From Phoronis australis (taxonomy: Eukaryota; Phoronida; Phoronidae), in contig NMRA01000021.1 in NCBI GenBank assembly GCA_002633005.1, forward strand, positions 1,620,652 to 1,684,651: a stretch of 64,000 nucleotides of DNA, written 5' to 3'. The notes below the pieces were generated by a model, which was not told the origin of the DNA, made no database searches, and saw nothing but the letters and a program-made list of their open reading frames with translations. Positions 43,491-55,259 of this stretch are shown one piece after another. A program made the translations under genes and the position numbers. The stretch's first letter is position 1, and each line of letters starts with the position of its first letter.

Positions 43491-44640
43491 AAATATTCAA
43501 TACAATAAATATACATACCCAGAAAACGCCAAGAGGCATTGAATCTGAGTTAAAACATACAAAGAAATATATACAATTATTATACGCAAATACATAAATT
43601 TACATAAATCAAAAAATTGATGATAAGAGTATAATGACATATGATCACGAATGTAAATAAATCATTCATTTCCATACAAAATAAGTTATTCTATATGTAT
43701 ACAACTTTTTCGAGTCACACAAAGAGATTTAACATTAAAAAGAAATTTTGAAACTATTTCGAATGAAACTTTATTTTCAATTGGGTCGAGTTCTTTACAT
43801 CCATTTATAAAAAAAGCAATTTTATTGTACATCTGAGGAATATGTGAATATTTTTGTAAACAATGGGGGTCTGTAAAAGCTGTACCCTCTTCTACCCGCA
43901 TACCGCACAAGCAAGAAAACATGAGCATGTGTCTCAGTGTCTCCACAGGATCACAGAGGTGATATTTTTAAAATTAAGTCTAAATTTGTCGTTCTTCGCA
44001 TCTTGATCTGTATAGGATTATTTCATGGTTGTGAGAAAGTTGGAATGATGTCAATGGGACTGGCATGTCTTGAGTAGTGGTACGCAGTTTGAATTTATTA
44101 CTTGGCGAAATAACTTGCTCTGACGTCAAGTTTTTTTTCCTTTTTTGTTCGTTCGCATTGTATAGATCGCATTGTTTACCGATTCCCACGAAATTTACAC
44201 ACATCATGTTTTTGAGAGTGATGATTGAATTGCTTTCTTTTATTTTGGATGGTTAGGAATTTCAGTTGTCAATGCAAGTTAATATCGTAGATCTTCTGAA
44301 CGCTTGGCTGTGGGAAGATGGTATAGTGTATCTATTACTTTGCTGCAGTCCTGGTCTTGTGTTGTCTTTTGTAGGAGTCACAGGGGATTTTGTTTGAATC
44401 ATTATTTATGTTGTTTAAGACTTTGAATGTATACACGGACTGGTGGAGTACATGACGGGTTGCTAGATGTAGTTTGCTCCAGTTAAGACTATTTAGAACC
44501 TCGATTGTGTTGGATCATTTCTATGCTCCTGTTATGGCTAAAGCTGCCTGGTATTGTAGTCATGAAGAAGTATGACTGTGTTAGTAGATTCTGTCACAGT
44601 AATCTAGATGTGGAAGTACCTCCGTGACTGCTCAACATCT
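43490..44640 (-). pseudogene. LINE A/B-type 3' end, inverted
   Basis: On the minus strand RTTTQDMPVPLTSFQLSHNH and ILYRSRC, then LCGMR...HCLQKYSHIPQMYNK and CKELDPIENKVSFEIVSK and SLCV match the C-terminal part of the LINE at 55.9-56.4 kb. The 3' UTR contains CAATGCCTCTTGGCGTTTTC. It is truncated at the 5' end near 44640 and carries several stops. Confidence 0.85.
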
Positions 44641-44649
44641 GATCCGGAA

Positions 44650-45868
44650 GATTATTTAGATCTAACGTTTGATTCCTCAACGGATATTTTCATAATAAAC
44701 GTCCCGGGCTTGTCTTGTCTGCAGAAAACTTCGGTAGGTGTTTCCCAGAAGCTAAGTAGCTAAATTGTCAATATTTGTGCAATGCAAATGAATGATTATG
44801 AGTTTTTGTATGAATGATGGAAATACTTTCTACCAAAATTTTGGGTATTAGTTAATTAGTCACGTGGATATTGCAAGTTAAAAGTTAGAATCTTGCCACA
44901 CCCTTGCAAGTCACTTAACACGTGAGCTCCCATCGCATTCCAACACCATAAGGTTGTTTTCCCTCACTCTAATATCTTCTTGGCAACCCCAAACATCATC
45001 CATTTTCGGATTTGGTTTAGGGAACATCACCAATGGTAATCTTTCGCTAAAAGCACAAATTTCCTACGATTCATCATTCATTTTCTTAAAGTGGCCCAAA
45101 CCATTTCTCAAGTTACCTAATCTGACGAAATAGTCAAGATAATCTTAATGCTTTGCCTGTTCTCATACTGACGGTTTGGTCATTCATTTTCCAGGTTTGA
45201 TGGAACCCTAAGTTTATCTTAGGGTAGTCCCTTTCCGCGTAAATCACAATTAACAATGTGTCATAGACGGATCCAGGATTTTGAGTTAAGGGAGACAGGG
45301 AGAGTATTAGCCAGGAATTAGATTTTGCCCGTCAGATATTCGCGTATCTGAACTGGCAAAACGGGGGAGAGGTGGACAGGTGGATTTCCACCTCCTAGAA
45401 ATTTCGATTTAGTGTCTCTGTTTTCCTTGATTTTTGAAATATATTCAGCCCTCCATGATACTTCTAGAACCTGGTTGTTCTCTACGTCGAGCGTTCAAAT
45501 TCCCACTGCCCTTTAGAATGAGTTGGAATCTTAATCCAAAGTCAAATTTTCAATTTTGTAAGTTACCGACAAAATCGCTCATAACTCTGGACTTGTACCT
45601 GCCTTTCTGTCGACTGCGTTTAAGAATGTCTTGTATGAATAGGAACTCCGCCAGCCGCCGAGCCCCCGGGCCCACTGCGACCCATTTCCCTCCGACGAAC
45701 GCTGCTAAACAAGGCAAGATAAAACGGCAGTGCTGTCGCTGAAGATGCAAAACAACAGCTAACTTATTCGTAATTTTTTATACCACATTTATACCACAAT
45801 ATTAGCCTCGAATGGCAGATACAACCGTGTAATAACACATAAAGTTATGTCACTATTTAGATAACATT
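44650..45868. other. No gene recognised
   Basis: CATAGACGGATCCAGGATTT at about 45264 resembles a hAT-like end. A 102-codon frame at 45434 has no recognisable motif. Confidence 0.35.
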
Positions 45869-45870
45869 TT

Positions 45871-45950
45871 GGCGGGAACCGAGGCCGGATTCGAACCCGG
45901 ACCTCAACAGTTGCGAGTCGCCGACTTTACCAATACATCACTCAGCGGCT
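45871..45950 (-). mobile_element. tRNA-like sequence (SINE head or tRNA pseudogene)
   Basis: The minus strand holds GTGATGTATTGGTAAAGTCG as an A-box/D-arm-like region and GGGTTCGAATCC as a perfect B box within a T-arm-like CCGG/CCGG stem. The acceptor stem does not close, so a functional tRNA is unlikely. It is different from the 12.6/61.7 kb SINE and lies next to the TTAA element. Confidence 0.6.
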
Positions 45951-45982
45951 GACGTCATCGAACGTGAAAATAGAATACTTAA

Positions 45983-47595
45983 AGGAAAATGCCACCCGAT
46001 TTAATTAGTCTTTTTTGCCGTCTTAATCGGTCTATATCCACGTCGCCTCGCATACAGTCGACCTTAACTTGCGAAGAGATGTCGCGTTAACCTGTGAGGA
46101 AGGTGAGAAATGACGCTAGCGACGTCAGTGGTTCATATGCAGAGTGAATGCCGCTATGTTGCGGTGCATCGTTCCCGCTTGTCCGAACTAAGCAGTTGCG
46201 AGGAAAGCGGATATAACGTTTTTTTACTTCCGAAATGCTTAGGAAGTGGCTCACGGTAGTGAAGAATGAAATTTACGCTGTAAATAGCAAGTATGAGGCC
46301 GTGAAACATCTCCGTGTCTGTGGCCTGCAGACGGACGTCGCCGTGCCTGACGAATGCCAGCTTACCAAATAACTCCATACGTTCCGTAGTCTGAGCTTGT
46401 TCACGGCGCCTCTCTAGTATTTCTTCATCACTGTATTCCTGTTCGAATTGATAGCCTGTAAAACGTAACGACCCACCTGCGAAGTCGGAACTCATTGATG
46501 AGCTCTAGCTCCGGGGTTGCGTTCTGTTTCGGCAAAATGAATTATCCTCACCCTAACCAATGCTTATATAAAACTGAAACAAAGTCTGTCTCATTAGATG
46601 CAATTTGTAATGCCTTTGGGGTGTTCGTGAGTGCAAATGATTTGAGAAGCCGGCTTTAGGTGCAATAAAACTAATTGACGGGACACCTAGGCCGTGTGCC
46701 GAGCTCATGCTAATTTAGTGTTTGCTGGCCGAAACTGTTGTGAAACAACTTAATTACCATCGCACGGCCAGGTGTTAGGGGAATCTTTATTAACATTTAC
46801 ATTACTCAAATAATGATTGTCAATGTACAACTTCTGCTCTGACGGTGCTGTGGCCAAAGCGGAACCTGAATTCGCGGCCCCCGTCGAGTAAGCAGATTTG
46901 CAGTTTCGTGGCTAATTCACCAACATAATCAGGTGCACATTACTTTGGCTCACTAGTATAGTATTTTCTTGACTGGAAGTTTAGTTTCCACTGAACTTTG
47001 GCTGGTTTATGTTCGTGATGTCTGATCAGTTTCCGAGCCACTGGCGGGGATAACGAGTCAATCCGACCGGCCGCGACGGGCCTGATCGTGCTCCGAGCCA
47101 CTGGCCAGGCTAACAAGCGTCTTGTGTTTAGAACTAAAAAAATCACAAGTCTAAACAACACAGATCTAGGTTCTCCTGTCTGTATCTCACGGAAAATACT
47201 TCGAAATTATCTAGTCCGACCCCAAACTCCTGCTACGGACCTTATTGGCCTACCGAACTTTGTAGGCTACGGTGTGTCCAAATACCAATAAATCCGTAAG
47301 AGCGAAATAAAACAACACGTTTTCGTAAGAATTCGGTGTGTTTTTAAGGGTTTTACATCGAAGTTTGATGATTTATTGGTGTTAAACGATGACTTCAAGC
47401 GATAAGCTGACACCAGTAACCCGTGTTGTGAACTGCTGAACAGACTGCGGGTGAAACCGATGACGTCATTTGATAATTTCAACACCTCCGTCTCCGGTCA
47501 GGTGTCAGGTAACCCAACCGTACGTGTCGTTATGGAGTAGAACTACTCGATCTAAATTGATACAAATTAGGTTGTTTTTTGGGTGGCATGCTCCT
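45983..47595. mobile_element. TTAA-flanked DNA transposon, copy A
   Basis: TTAA on both sides (45979-45982, 47596-47599). The inverted ends are AGGAAAATGCCACCC and, inverted, AGGAGCATGCCACCC. TTAA duplications are typical of piggyBac and Kolobok superfamilies. No transposase is visible in 1.6 kb, but an exon-like segment is carried on the minus strand. Copy A holds about 420 bp (around 46650-47080) that copy B lacks. Confidence 0.8.
46366..46495 (-). CDS. Exon carried by the TTAA element, copy A
   Basis: ATG at 46495, 43 codons with GYQFEQEYSDEEILERRREQ, then donor GTAAGC. The acidic 'Y-x-FE-x-E-Y-S-D-E-E' start followed by a charged helix resembles N-terminal exons of invertebrate P2X7-ballast proteins; this is inference. 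The second copy preserves the frame and the donor but has lost the ATG. Confidence 0.4.
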
Positions 47596-47599
47596 TTAA

Positions 47600-48165
47600 A
47601 TGAGCACGCGCAACAATCGCATGTTCAGCAAAGGGCATTGTACCGACAATTATAAGCTAGGAAAAATAAGACACATAATTTCCATAAAAACGATATTCTA
47701 ATTCAGTGAAATTTTTCTCTCTCTCGTGTTCTCTCACTTGTAAATCACCGATCTCCAATTTGAATGCAGGTGTCGTGTGGTCGGGATCCTTCGACTTGAG
47801 CATTATAGTCAGATACTAGTGGTAACATACTTTAGCAGACGATATATTCCCGGTCGAAGCTTAGCGTGATAAAATGTGTAGTAAGCTATAACCAATGAGC
47901 TATATACATAGCTAGTTATATTTATCTCATTGGATATAACAGTTGCTATACCTTAATTTATAGATTCACTTTATTTCTATTTTGTTTTATTTTTCAATTG
48001 GTTTTGAGTAAAAGCATTATTTTACAAAAATATCTCGGCTTTTCTTGAAAGATCACGACCTCAGACCGGCCGGCCTCTGACATAGAAAGTAGTTACAAAG
48101 CCAAGGCGAGTCGAGAAAGGTAGACAGATTCATTGCGATGTTTCTCGTTCAGTATGTGGTATACA
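47600..48165. other. No gene; contains a small hairpin
   Basis: CCAATGAG...CTCATTGG at 47892-47933 flanks an AT-rich loop. Nothing else recognised. Confidence 0.45.
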
Positions 48166-48167
48166 TA

Positions 48168-48330
48168 GATTATTACATGTTCTCAGTCGTTATCTCCCCT
48201 TATCTAGAGCCCTCGTGGATTTTGTAGAATTGTGACCCTCGAAGCTAACGCCCCTCGGACGATAATTCTCCAAAATCCACTCGGGCTCTAGATAACGGGG
48301 GATAACGACTTCATCATGTAATAATCTATA
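48168..48330. mobile_element. Foldback MITE
   Basis: TAGATTATTACATG, GTCGTTATC and TCTAGAGCCC on the left are mirrored by GGGCTCTAGATAACG, GATAACGAC and ATGTAATAATCTA on the right. Arms of roughly 75 bp and a short unpaired centre. Confidence 0.75.
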
Positions 48331-48334
48331 TTTA

Positions 48335-50290
48335 CTTTGCATTAAGTCCAAATATTGCGAAATAACGTCTGTATGTGCAAAATGTTTAACTGCGCATGCA
48401 AAGATATACAGGACTACCTGCTCCTATTATGAAGTCTACCAAAGCCTTGAAATTACATTCATTTGCATTTCCGCAGGAGTCATCGTCGTGGTGGCCCTCA
48501 GTGCTATACCTCCTTGTCCGCAAAACACTATACACTTAATCAACGAGGCGAGAACTTCTCTATTTCTCTAAATGCGTACATTCTGAGAATCGAGTACCTT
48601 TGCTACTAATCTAGCACAAACGTTCGGATTGGTGTGTAGAGAGTTTCCCTGTTTAGTCATAGAGTTAGAATGATATTTATAGGTCGCTATATTTGTAGAT
48701 TGTGTGAGGCGTCCTTCTAGTTCTGACAAGGCTCTAAAAAGGGGAGACGATTTGAACTGTCTGGGAACAATATGCAGGCAGTGCAAAACAACCTATCAAC
48801 TTCTTTTGGGTGAACCACAAATGTATACTTCTGCGAGCAGCCATGCTATATTGCAACTTCCGTTTCAGCAACCAGACTTTTGGCTCTTGTCGTTATCAGT
48901 CTTTTCTGGAAACTTTCAAGATAGCGACGGCTCTCTGTTTTTGAGGACAAAAAATTTGATCTCAACGTCAATGGGTGTACACTTGACGTAGTCGCTTCTG
49001 TCGTAAATACGTGTTTTAGGGGACATTTCTGTTTGATATCACTGTGTACCGCATTCGGGATCATTATCACAATCATTCGATCATTTAACTGACAGTCCAT
49101 CTGACTTTTGACTGTGCTATGCCGTCTCAAGTTCCTCGGCATGATTTTGATGAGAGGGTTTTTACAGCAAAGAATTGTAAATTGTGTCCAGCTTAACTAA
49201 CATGCAATGTGGTGCACAATGCCAGTTTAACAAAAAATCTAATGTTTTTACCAGTGATATAGATGCCATTGACGCATGCGCGCACCCAGCCTAAAAATGG
49301 GGACTCGAATTTTTGAAAATGTGGAACTTTTAATAAGATTAGCGGGGTGTGTTCAGAGCTATGAATTTTGCATTCGCCGAAATTAGGTAGTTCCTGCCTT
49401 TTTAGTGGTCTGGTTTTCTACTTTTTTCGGAGTTTTTTTTTTCTCTCAGACGGATCTTTTTGCTCATTTCACTAAATGGGGGGCTCATTCGAGCCCCCGA
49501 GCCCCCTCCTCCCGGGTGCACACATGAGACACATTGATGGAGGTGCTTCATTTTCAAAAACTGATTGAAAATCATAGCCAGAGATTCGTTTTATTAAAGG
49601 TGGTACTTCCAGTCGTATCTAAGACGGGCCTATCTTAAGATTTGGCAATCACTTCAACAAAGTGGTTTTTGAAGATGGTGGTTTATTATGAACAATGGAC
49701 CCCCTATAGATCACAGTGATTTTTTGTTATTGTCAGCTGTTTCATTTTTGCCTTATACGGAAACAACGTAATTTTGCCGCGACAACAATGCTGTGAACAG
49801 AGACAAAAATTTAACGCACCAGCGAAACAATCTGGTTTGGTTCCTTTCAGTGCGGGCACGCAATTAACAACTTTACTGGGGTTAGTTTTATATAAAAACG
49901 TAATGCACAACTACCTACTTATTTAGTCTAGGAGAATTTTAAGGGGGCATGGCCCCATTGCCCCCTTTCTTAATCAACCACTAGTGTCAGCATGTTTTGG
50001 CATTTAAATTGAACACTCTGCGACGTTAGGAACCCGAAGGTGGCCTGACGTTGGTCTGACGGGATTTGTCACTGCTCTGACTCGATGTCATGATGATGCT
50101 GAGTCCGCTACAACTGACCTTGACTTCATCATAGATCTTTTGAATATAAGGCCAATTTTCCACATTATTCACATTTTGACAACAGGAGGATAGGCACCGA
50201 TTTTCCGAAAGTGATGTTTTGAACAACGGAGGACTTGCAAATTGTTCACTTCAAAACGTAAAATATGTTTACTTGGCTTTTCTGTACCAG
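48335..50290. other. No gene recognised
   Basis: Frames up to 98 codons without motifs. GGGGGCTCATTCGAGCCCCC near 49480 is a short GC palindrome. Confidence 0.35.
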
Positions 50291-50319
50291 CTGAAGACTG
50301 AGATCAAAACATATTTTTC

Positions 50320-50634
50320 ATGTCATGGAAATCACATCCAATGACCACAAAAAACCCTTTTCGTGCCAATTTGCTATGTTACGTCACTAATGTGTCGTGT
50401 AATAATCAGAGTAAATCTTAATTCTTTCAATTTTTAATTCGCACCTTTTGAATGATTGATTTTTCTAAGCTACGTAAAGAAAACGCTCCCGAGAGATTAA
50501 TTTCAGGTTGAAAACACTCATTACTATGTTAAAACCTAGCGAAAGATGTCTGTGTTGTCATGTCGACGAAACTCGGTAATAATGGCGAGTCCGAAAAACA
50601 ATCGACTGAATGTTTCATCCACGAGCCTATTTAA
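50320..50634 (+). pseudogene. Promoter region of disrupted GPCR copy 3
   Basis: It matches 38480-38764 upstream of GPCR 2 (CAATGACCACAAAAA, TAATGTGTCGTGTA, GATGTCTGTGTTGTCATG, CGAGCCTATTTAAA). It ends at the TATA-like box, where the TTAA element begins, and resumes at 51829-51910. Confidence 0.75.
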
Positions 50635-51828
50635 AGGAGAATGCCACCCGATTTCATTAGTCTTTTTTGCCGTCTTAATTGGTCTATATTCACATCGCCT
50701 CGCATACGGTCGACCTTACCTTGCCACGAGGTGTCACGTTAACCTGTGAGGAAGGTGAGAAACGACGCTAGCGACGTCAGTGGTTCATATGCAGAGTGAA
50801 TGCCGCTATGTTGCAGTGCATCATTCCCGCTTGTCCGAACTAAGCAGCTGCGAGGAAAGCGGCTATATCGTTTTTTTACTTCCTCGAGTGTCCGAAATGC
50901 CTAGGAAGTGGCTTATGGTAGTGAAGAATGAAATGTACGCTGTAAATAGCAAGTATGAGGCCGTGAAACATCTCCGAGTCTGTGGCCTGCAGACGTCGAC
51001 AATGCCTGACGAATGCCGGCTTACCAAAAATTCCATACGTTCTGTTGTCTGAGCTTGTTCACGGCGCCTCTCTAGTATATCTTCATCACTGTGTTCCTGT
51101 TCGAATTGATAGCATGTAAATCTTAACGATTCACCTGCAAAGTCGGGACTGATGAGTTCTAGCTCGTCCTAAGTCGGTATTGCTGAGCGTTCTGTTTCAA
51201 AATGAATTATTCTCACCCTAACCAATACTTATATAAAACTGAAACAAAGTCATGAGATGCAATTTGTAATGCCTTTGGAGTGTTCATGAGTGCAAATGAT
51301 TTGAGAACCAGGCTGATCGGGCTCCGAGCCAATGGCCAGGATAACCAGCGTTTTGTGTTTAGAACTAAAAAAATCACAAGTCTAAACAACACAGATCTAG
51401 GTTCTCCTCTCTGTATCTCACGGAAAATACTTCGAAATTATCTCCGAACACACCCCAAACTCCTGCTACGGACCTTATTGGCCTGCCGAACTTTGTAGGC
51501 TACGGTGTGTCCAAATACCAACAAATCCGTAAGAGCGAAATAAAACAACACGTTTTTATATGAATTCGGTGTATTTTTTAGGGTTTTACATCGAAGTTTG
51601 ATGATTTATTGGTGTTGAACGATGACTTCAAGCGATAAGCTGACACCAGTAACCCGTGTTGTGAACTGATGAACAGACTGCGTGTGAAACCGATGACGTC
51701 ATTGGATAATTTCAACACCTCCGTCTGCCGTTAGGTGTCAGGTAACGCAACTGTACGTGTCGTTATGGAGTAGAACTACTCGATCTAAATTGATACAAAT
51801 TAGGTTGTTTTTTGGGTGGCATGCTCCT
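50635..51828. mobile_element. TTAA-flanked DNA transposon, copy B
   Basis: Flanked by TTAA (50631-50634, 51829-51832). The ends are AGGAGAATGCCACCC and, inverted, AGGAGCATGCCACCC; 1194 bp. GPCR 2 gives the empty site: TATTTAAAGCCACTGCAAAC there, against TATTTAAA-element-TTTAAAGATATTGCAAAC here. That proves both the borders and the TTAA duplication. Confidence 0.88.
51025..51155 (-). pseudogene. Exon carried by the TTAA element, copy B
   Basis: It preserves YQFEQEHSDEDILERRREQA and the GTAAGC donor. A 4-base loss at the start removes the ATG of copy A. Confidence 0.5.
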
Positions 51829-51910
51829 TTAAAGATATTGCAAACCCACTGGTAACAGAGGAATCGTAAATTACTGATCCCTGGGGTCACGGGAAGCCTG
51901 CATATCTGAG

Positions 51911-51963
51911 ATGGCAGTTATGAATTTCACGAATACTTCAGAGACGCAAATACCATGATACAC
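51911..51963 (+). pseudogene. GPCR copy 3, 5' coding remnant
   Basis: ATG AVMNFTNTSETQIP matches the first 15 residues of GPCR 2. Codon 16 is TGA where GPCR 2 has TGG (Trp). LINE A starts after CCATGATACAC. The 3' partner of this 11-bp target duplication, CCATGGTACAC, is at 56897 and still has TGG. The stop therefore arose after the insertion. Confidence 0.88.
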
Positions 51964-52870
51964 ACAGACATCTTGGTATACCGGGTACTGTTAGATGAAA
52001 AACTCTCATTCACACCTCACGGAACTAATTAACCCACTTCAGCTTGTCTCTCGTCATCTGAATTCTATACATATAGAAAATTTGTGCAAATCCTTTGTAC
52101 TTCCATACATCGATTATTGTGATATCATATATCAGTCGGCCAATACGGGTGCACTCCAACATTTGAAGTTACAGTATTAAGCTGCCTTACTCATAACCCC
52201 GGAGCTTACAGGGGATCCAATAGTGTTATGGTTTTGAATAGTCTCAAGTAGTCCAAACTGTCTACTCGACGCAATCTTCACATGACCACATTTACTTTCA
52301 AAGTAATAAACAATGTCAACAACGTCGCGGCTGTCAAAAAATATTTGATCTATACTCCACCCCATATGCAATTCCTCCGTCGTTCAGTCAGGCATTCAGA
52401 AGGTCTACAGTAATGATGTGCATCAACAACTGGAATTCTCTTCCAGTCTCTGTTATAGAAAGCAACTCTTTTACGATTAAAACTGTTTTTCATAATTTTG
52501 ATAACTCAACACCCTTGACTCAATTCTCCCTTCCCCGTGATAACGAAATAGCATTGTATAGATCAAGATGCGGTCTTTTCCTCAACTCTGACAAGTTTAG
52601 GCATAACTTTACTAATGTCTCTCCAAACTGTAAATGTGGTGACCATCAATCTTATCCTCATATTTTCTTCAAATGTCACCTCATCGAATACCTGAGAGAC
52701 TCACTCTTTCGTGCACTCAATGGAAACCAATCAATTGTTAACGCTCTCAATTCTTGTAATAATATCCCTACTAGAGTTACATTATTATTGAATGGTATTC
52801 CTAACCTTGACTTCATTACTGTTAGTCTATTCACACACTTGTATATACTTCTTTTCTTTTGTTAGATAAG
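51964..52870 (+). mobile_element. LINE A, 5'-truncated, interrupted by LINE B
   Basis: It begins within the RT C-terminal part (HLG-type motif, then FVLPYIDYCDIIYQSAN, WNSLPVSVIESNS, YRSRCGLFLNSDKFRHNF, CKCGDHQSYPHIFFKC). Frames are broken at about 52180 and 52410. Its tail resumes at 56590-56896 after LINE B. Confidence 0.85.
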
Positions 52871-52871
52871 C

Positions 52872-53444
52872 TTGTTAACTTTGAACTGTATGAACTTATC
52901 AGTATTTAACTACAGACATAATAATTATAATTGTTCGGGTGTCTGGAAAACAAAAATATCCCACTGCTTTTCGTCTATTACGCTCGACCTCACTCTTCTA
53001 CTACGAAAACGACCCCGAACTGAGCACTTACGTAATGTTTACTGCACAATGAAGAACTCATGTTGTGATATCCGAGTTATCATTGAGCAAAGTCTTTTGA
53101 CTGCTGGTGACATAGAGGTCAATCCAGGACCAGGCACTCAGGGTTTAGCCAGCTTCAAGGTCTTATTCACTAATATCAACAGTATCAAGGCGAACAATCT
53201 TTCAAGATTTGATCTTCTCAAGGAAGTTATTACAGACAACAATTACATGGTCATTGCTATATGTGAATCTGGAACACCGTCCGAAGACAACCTCAGTGCA
53301 CTTATTATTCCAGAATACAACATTGCCTACCACACTAACGCCGGGAAGGGGTTGATCTTGTTTGTCCACAACTCCATAAATTACAGAACAATTGATGATA
53401 AAATTATTCATTCAATGAGTAACTGTTGGATTGAACGTACTTAA
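52872..53444 (+). pseudogene. LINE B leader, 2A-like motif and start of endonuclease
   Basis: 190 codons. Residues 1-79 form a Cys- and Arg-containing leader. LLTAGDIEVNPGP follows at about 75-87, then the endonuclease start with FTNINSIK. The frame ends at TAA within the endonuclease. The starting codon of this frame is not a secure ATG, so the true N terminus is uncertain. Confidence 0.8.
53109..53132 (+). other. 2A-like translational skipping motif
   Basis: Encodes D-I-E-V-N-P-G-P, a full match to the D-[V/I]-E-x-N-P-G-P consensus, preceded by LLTAG. In such motifs the ribosome skips the last Gly-Pro bond, releasing the leader from the endonuclease-RT part. 2A-like motifs at this place are known in several invertebrate LINEs. 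Confidence 0.9.
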
Positions 53445-54006
53445 CGTCAACCACAAAAAGGTATATTACGGGTTTTTTTTCACCCTCACAGACGTCCCAT
53501 GAAAGGAAAGCATATTTCAAAACCTTTTCAGAACAATTGCAAGAACTCTCTCAAACTAATAAAACAATTGTTATCAACGCAAGAAATAGTACTTGGTACT
53601 CAGAAGACAATGACAACCAAGCCGGTCTCGAATTATTCGATATTCTCCTCACAAATGACTACAACTAATAAACGAGCCGACACGTTTAACAGAGTATTCA
53701 CATTCTTGCCTTGATTTATGTATAACAAACAATCTCGGATTAATTGAATCCACTTCTGTAAGGCCTCCCATTGGTAACTCAGACCACCACGTTATAGAAA
53801 CAACATTCACACTCAACTGCGCACCTAAAGAGCCAGACATTATGAAGAAGACCTGGAATTACAACCTCATTAACATGGACAAACTGCGCACTGACATAAC
53901 CACATTCAACTGGACTGAAATACTTAAGAAAAGTGACATAAATGACGCAGTCTCAATATTCACACAGTCACTCTACAACATATTAGATAATAATATCCTA
54001 TAAACC

Positions 54007-54519
54007 ATGAAAACAATAAAAAACAAGAACAAACCATGGTTTAACAATAACATTAAGTCTGAAATAAATAAAAGAAATAAACTGTACAGATCGTTCAGAA
54101 GATCAAATAACCCATGCACGTTCAAGTGCTACAAAGAACAGTGCAAGAGTGTGGAAGAAGTAATTAAAAAGACAAAACAAGACTATAAGATGAAAGTTAT
54201 CTCCAATATCAAAACTGTCTCCAAAAATTCTAAGGAATATTGGGATATAGTAAACAAAATTCGAGGACAGGTAAAGCAATCATCTTACCCCACCATCCAC
54301 TCAAAAGAATCCAACTCTCAGGCGTCATCCAAAGCCGATAAAAGTATCTTATTTCTAGACTACTTCACTGCCAAGAGTTGCATTGCACCAACAATAAACT
54401 ATCCAGAATTCCCAAACAGAACATTAGAACACCTCTCTTACATAGAAGCCCAACCTTCTGAAGTCAGAAAACTACTAGAAAACATTGACGAAAACAAAAA
54501 CGACGTACAAATCTCCTAA
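54007..54519 (+). pseudogene. LINE B linker between endonuclease and RT
   Basis: 170 codons with KPWFNNNIKSEINKRNKLYR and NSKEYWDIVNKIRG, the typical 'WW...I...I..R...Y' and 'K..W..IN.I.G' features of the region preceding LINE RT domains. Confidence 0.85.
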
Positions 54520-54876
54520 CCAATAAAATGATCAAGATAATAGCAGGAGAGCTTACACTTTACACTTCCTCTGACAACATTATACAACAAAATACTACAA
54601 TCTGGAAAATTTCCTTCGAACTGGAAGCTTGGCGTTATGATACCAATACACAAAAAGAACTCCAAAACCGACATTGTCAACTATCGCCCCATAACTCTAC
54701 TTAACAACTAATCCAAAATTTTAGAAAAAATCATTTCTCAGCACATGTTTGACCACCTCTCTTCACAAAACCTCATATATCGTCGCTAATTTGGATTCAG
54801 GCCTGGTAAGAGCACTGTGCCGCAACTTACATAAATTGTACACGACATCCACCTCCAGTTTAAGCAAGGTTACAAC

Positions 54877-55230
54877 GTGAGATCCGTATTTTTAGACATT
54901 GCTTCAGCTTTTGATGTCGTTCCCCATGACCTGCTTCAACATAAATTACAATGTTACGGTTTCTCAGGCACTCTCCTCTTACTTTTAAAATCATATCTGG
55001 AAAATCGAACTTACAAAGTCCGAATTGAGGGTGTCTTATCACCTTCATCAACGCCAGGTTTCGTAAATGCTGGAGTACCACAGGGTAGCGTACTTGGCCC
55101 CTTACTCGTTTTACTGTACATCAATGATCTTCCAGACACGATAAGCTCTAAAACATTCTTATATGCTGATGACACTGCAATTTTCCACCCATTCTCAAAA
55201 GAGCATCCCCATGACTCCTTACAATTGTAA
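54877..55230 (+). pseudogene. LINE B reverse transcriptase core
   Basis: It contains the A (FLDIASAFD), B ([10 protein letters not shown]) and C (YADD) blocks in one frame. The catalytic Asp residues are intact, but a TAA at about 55229 and stops at 54709, 54788 and 54831 upstream break the protein. Confidence 0.9.
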
Positions 55231-55259
55231 ACTGACCTGACTGGTCTCACAAATGGAAG

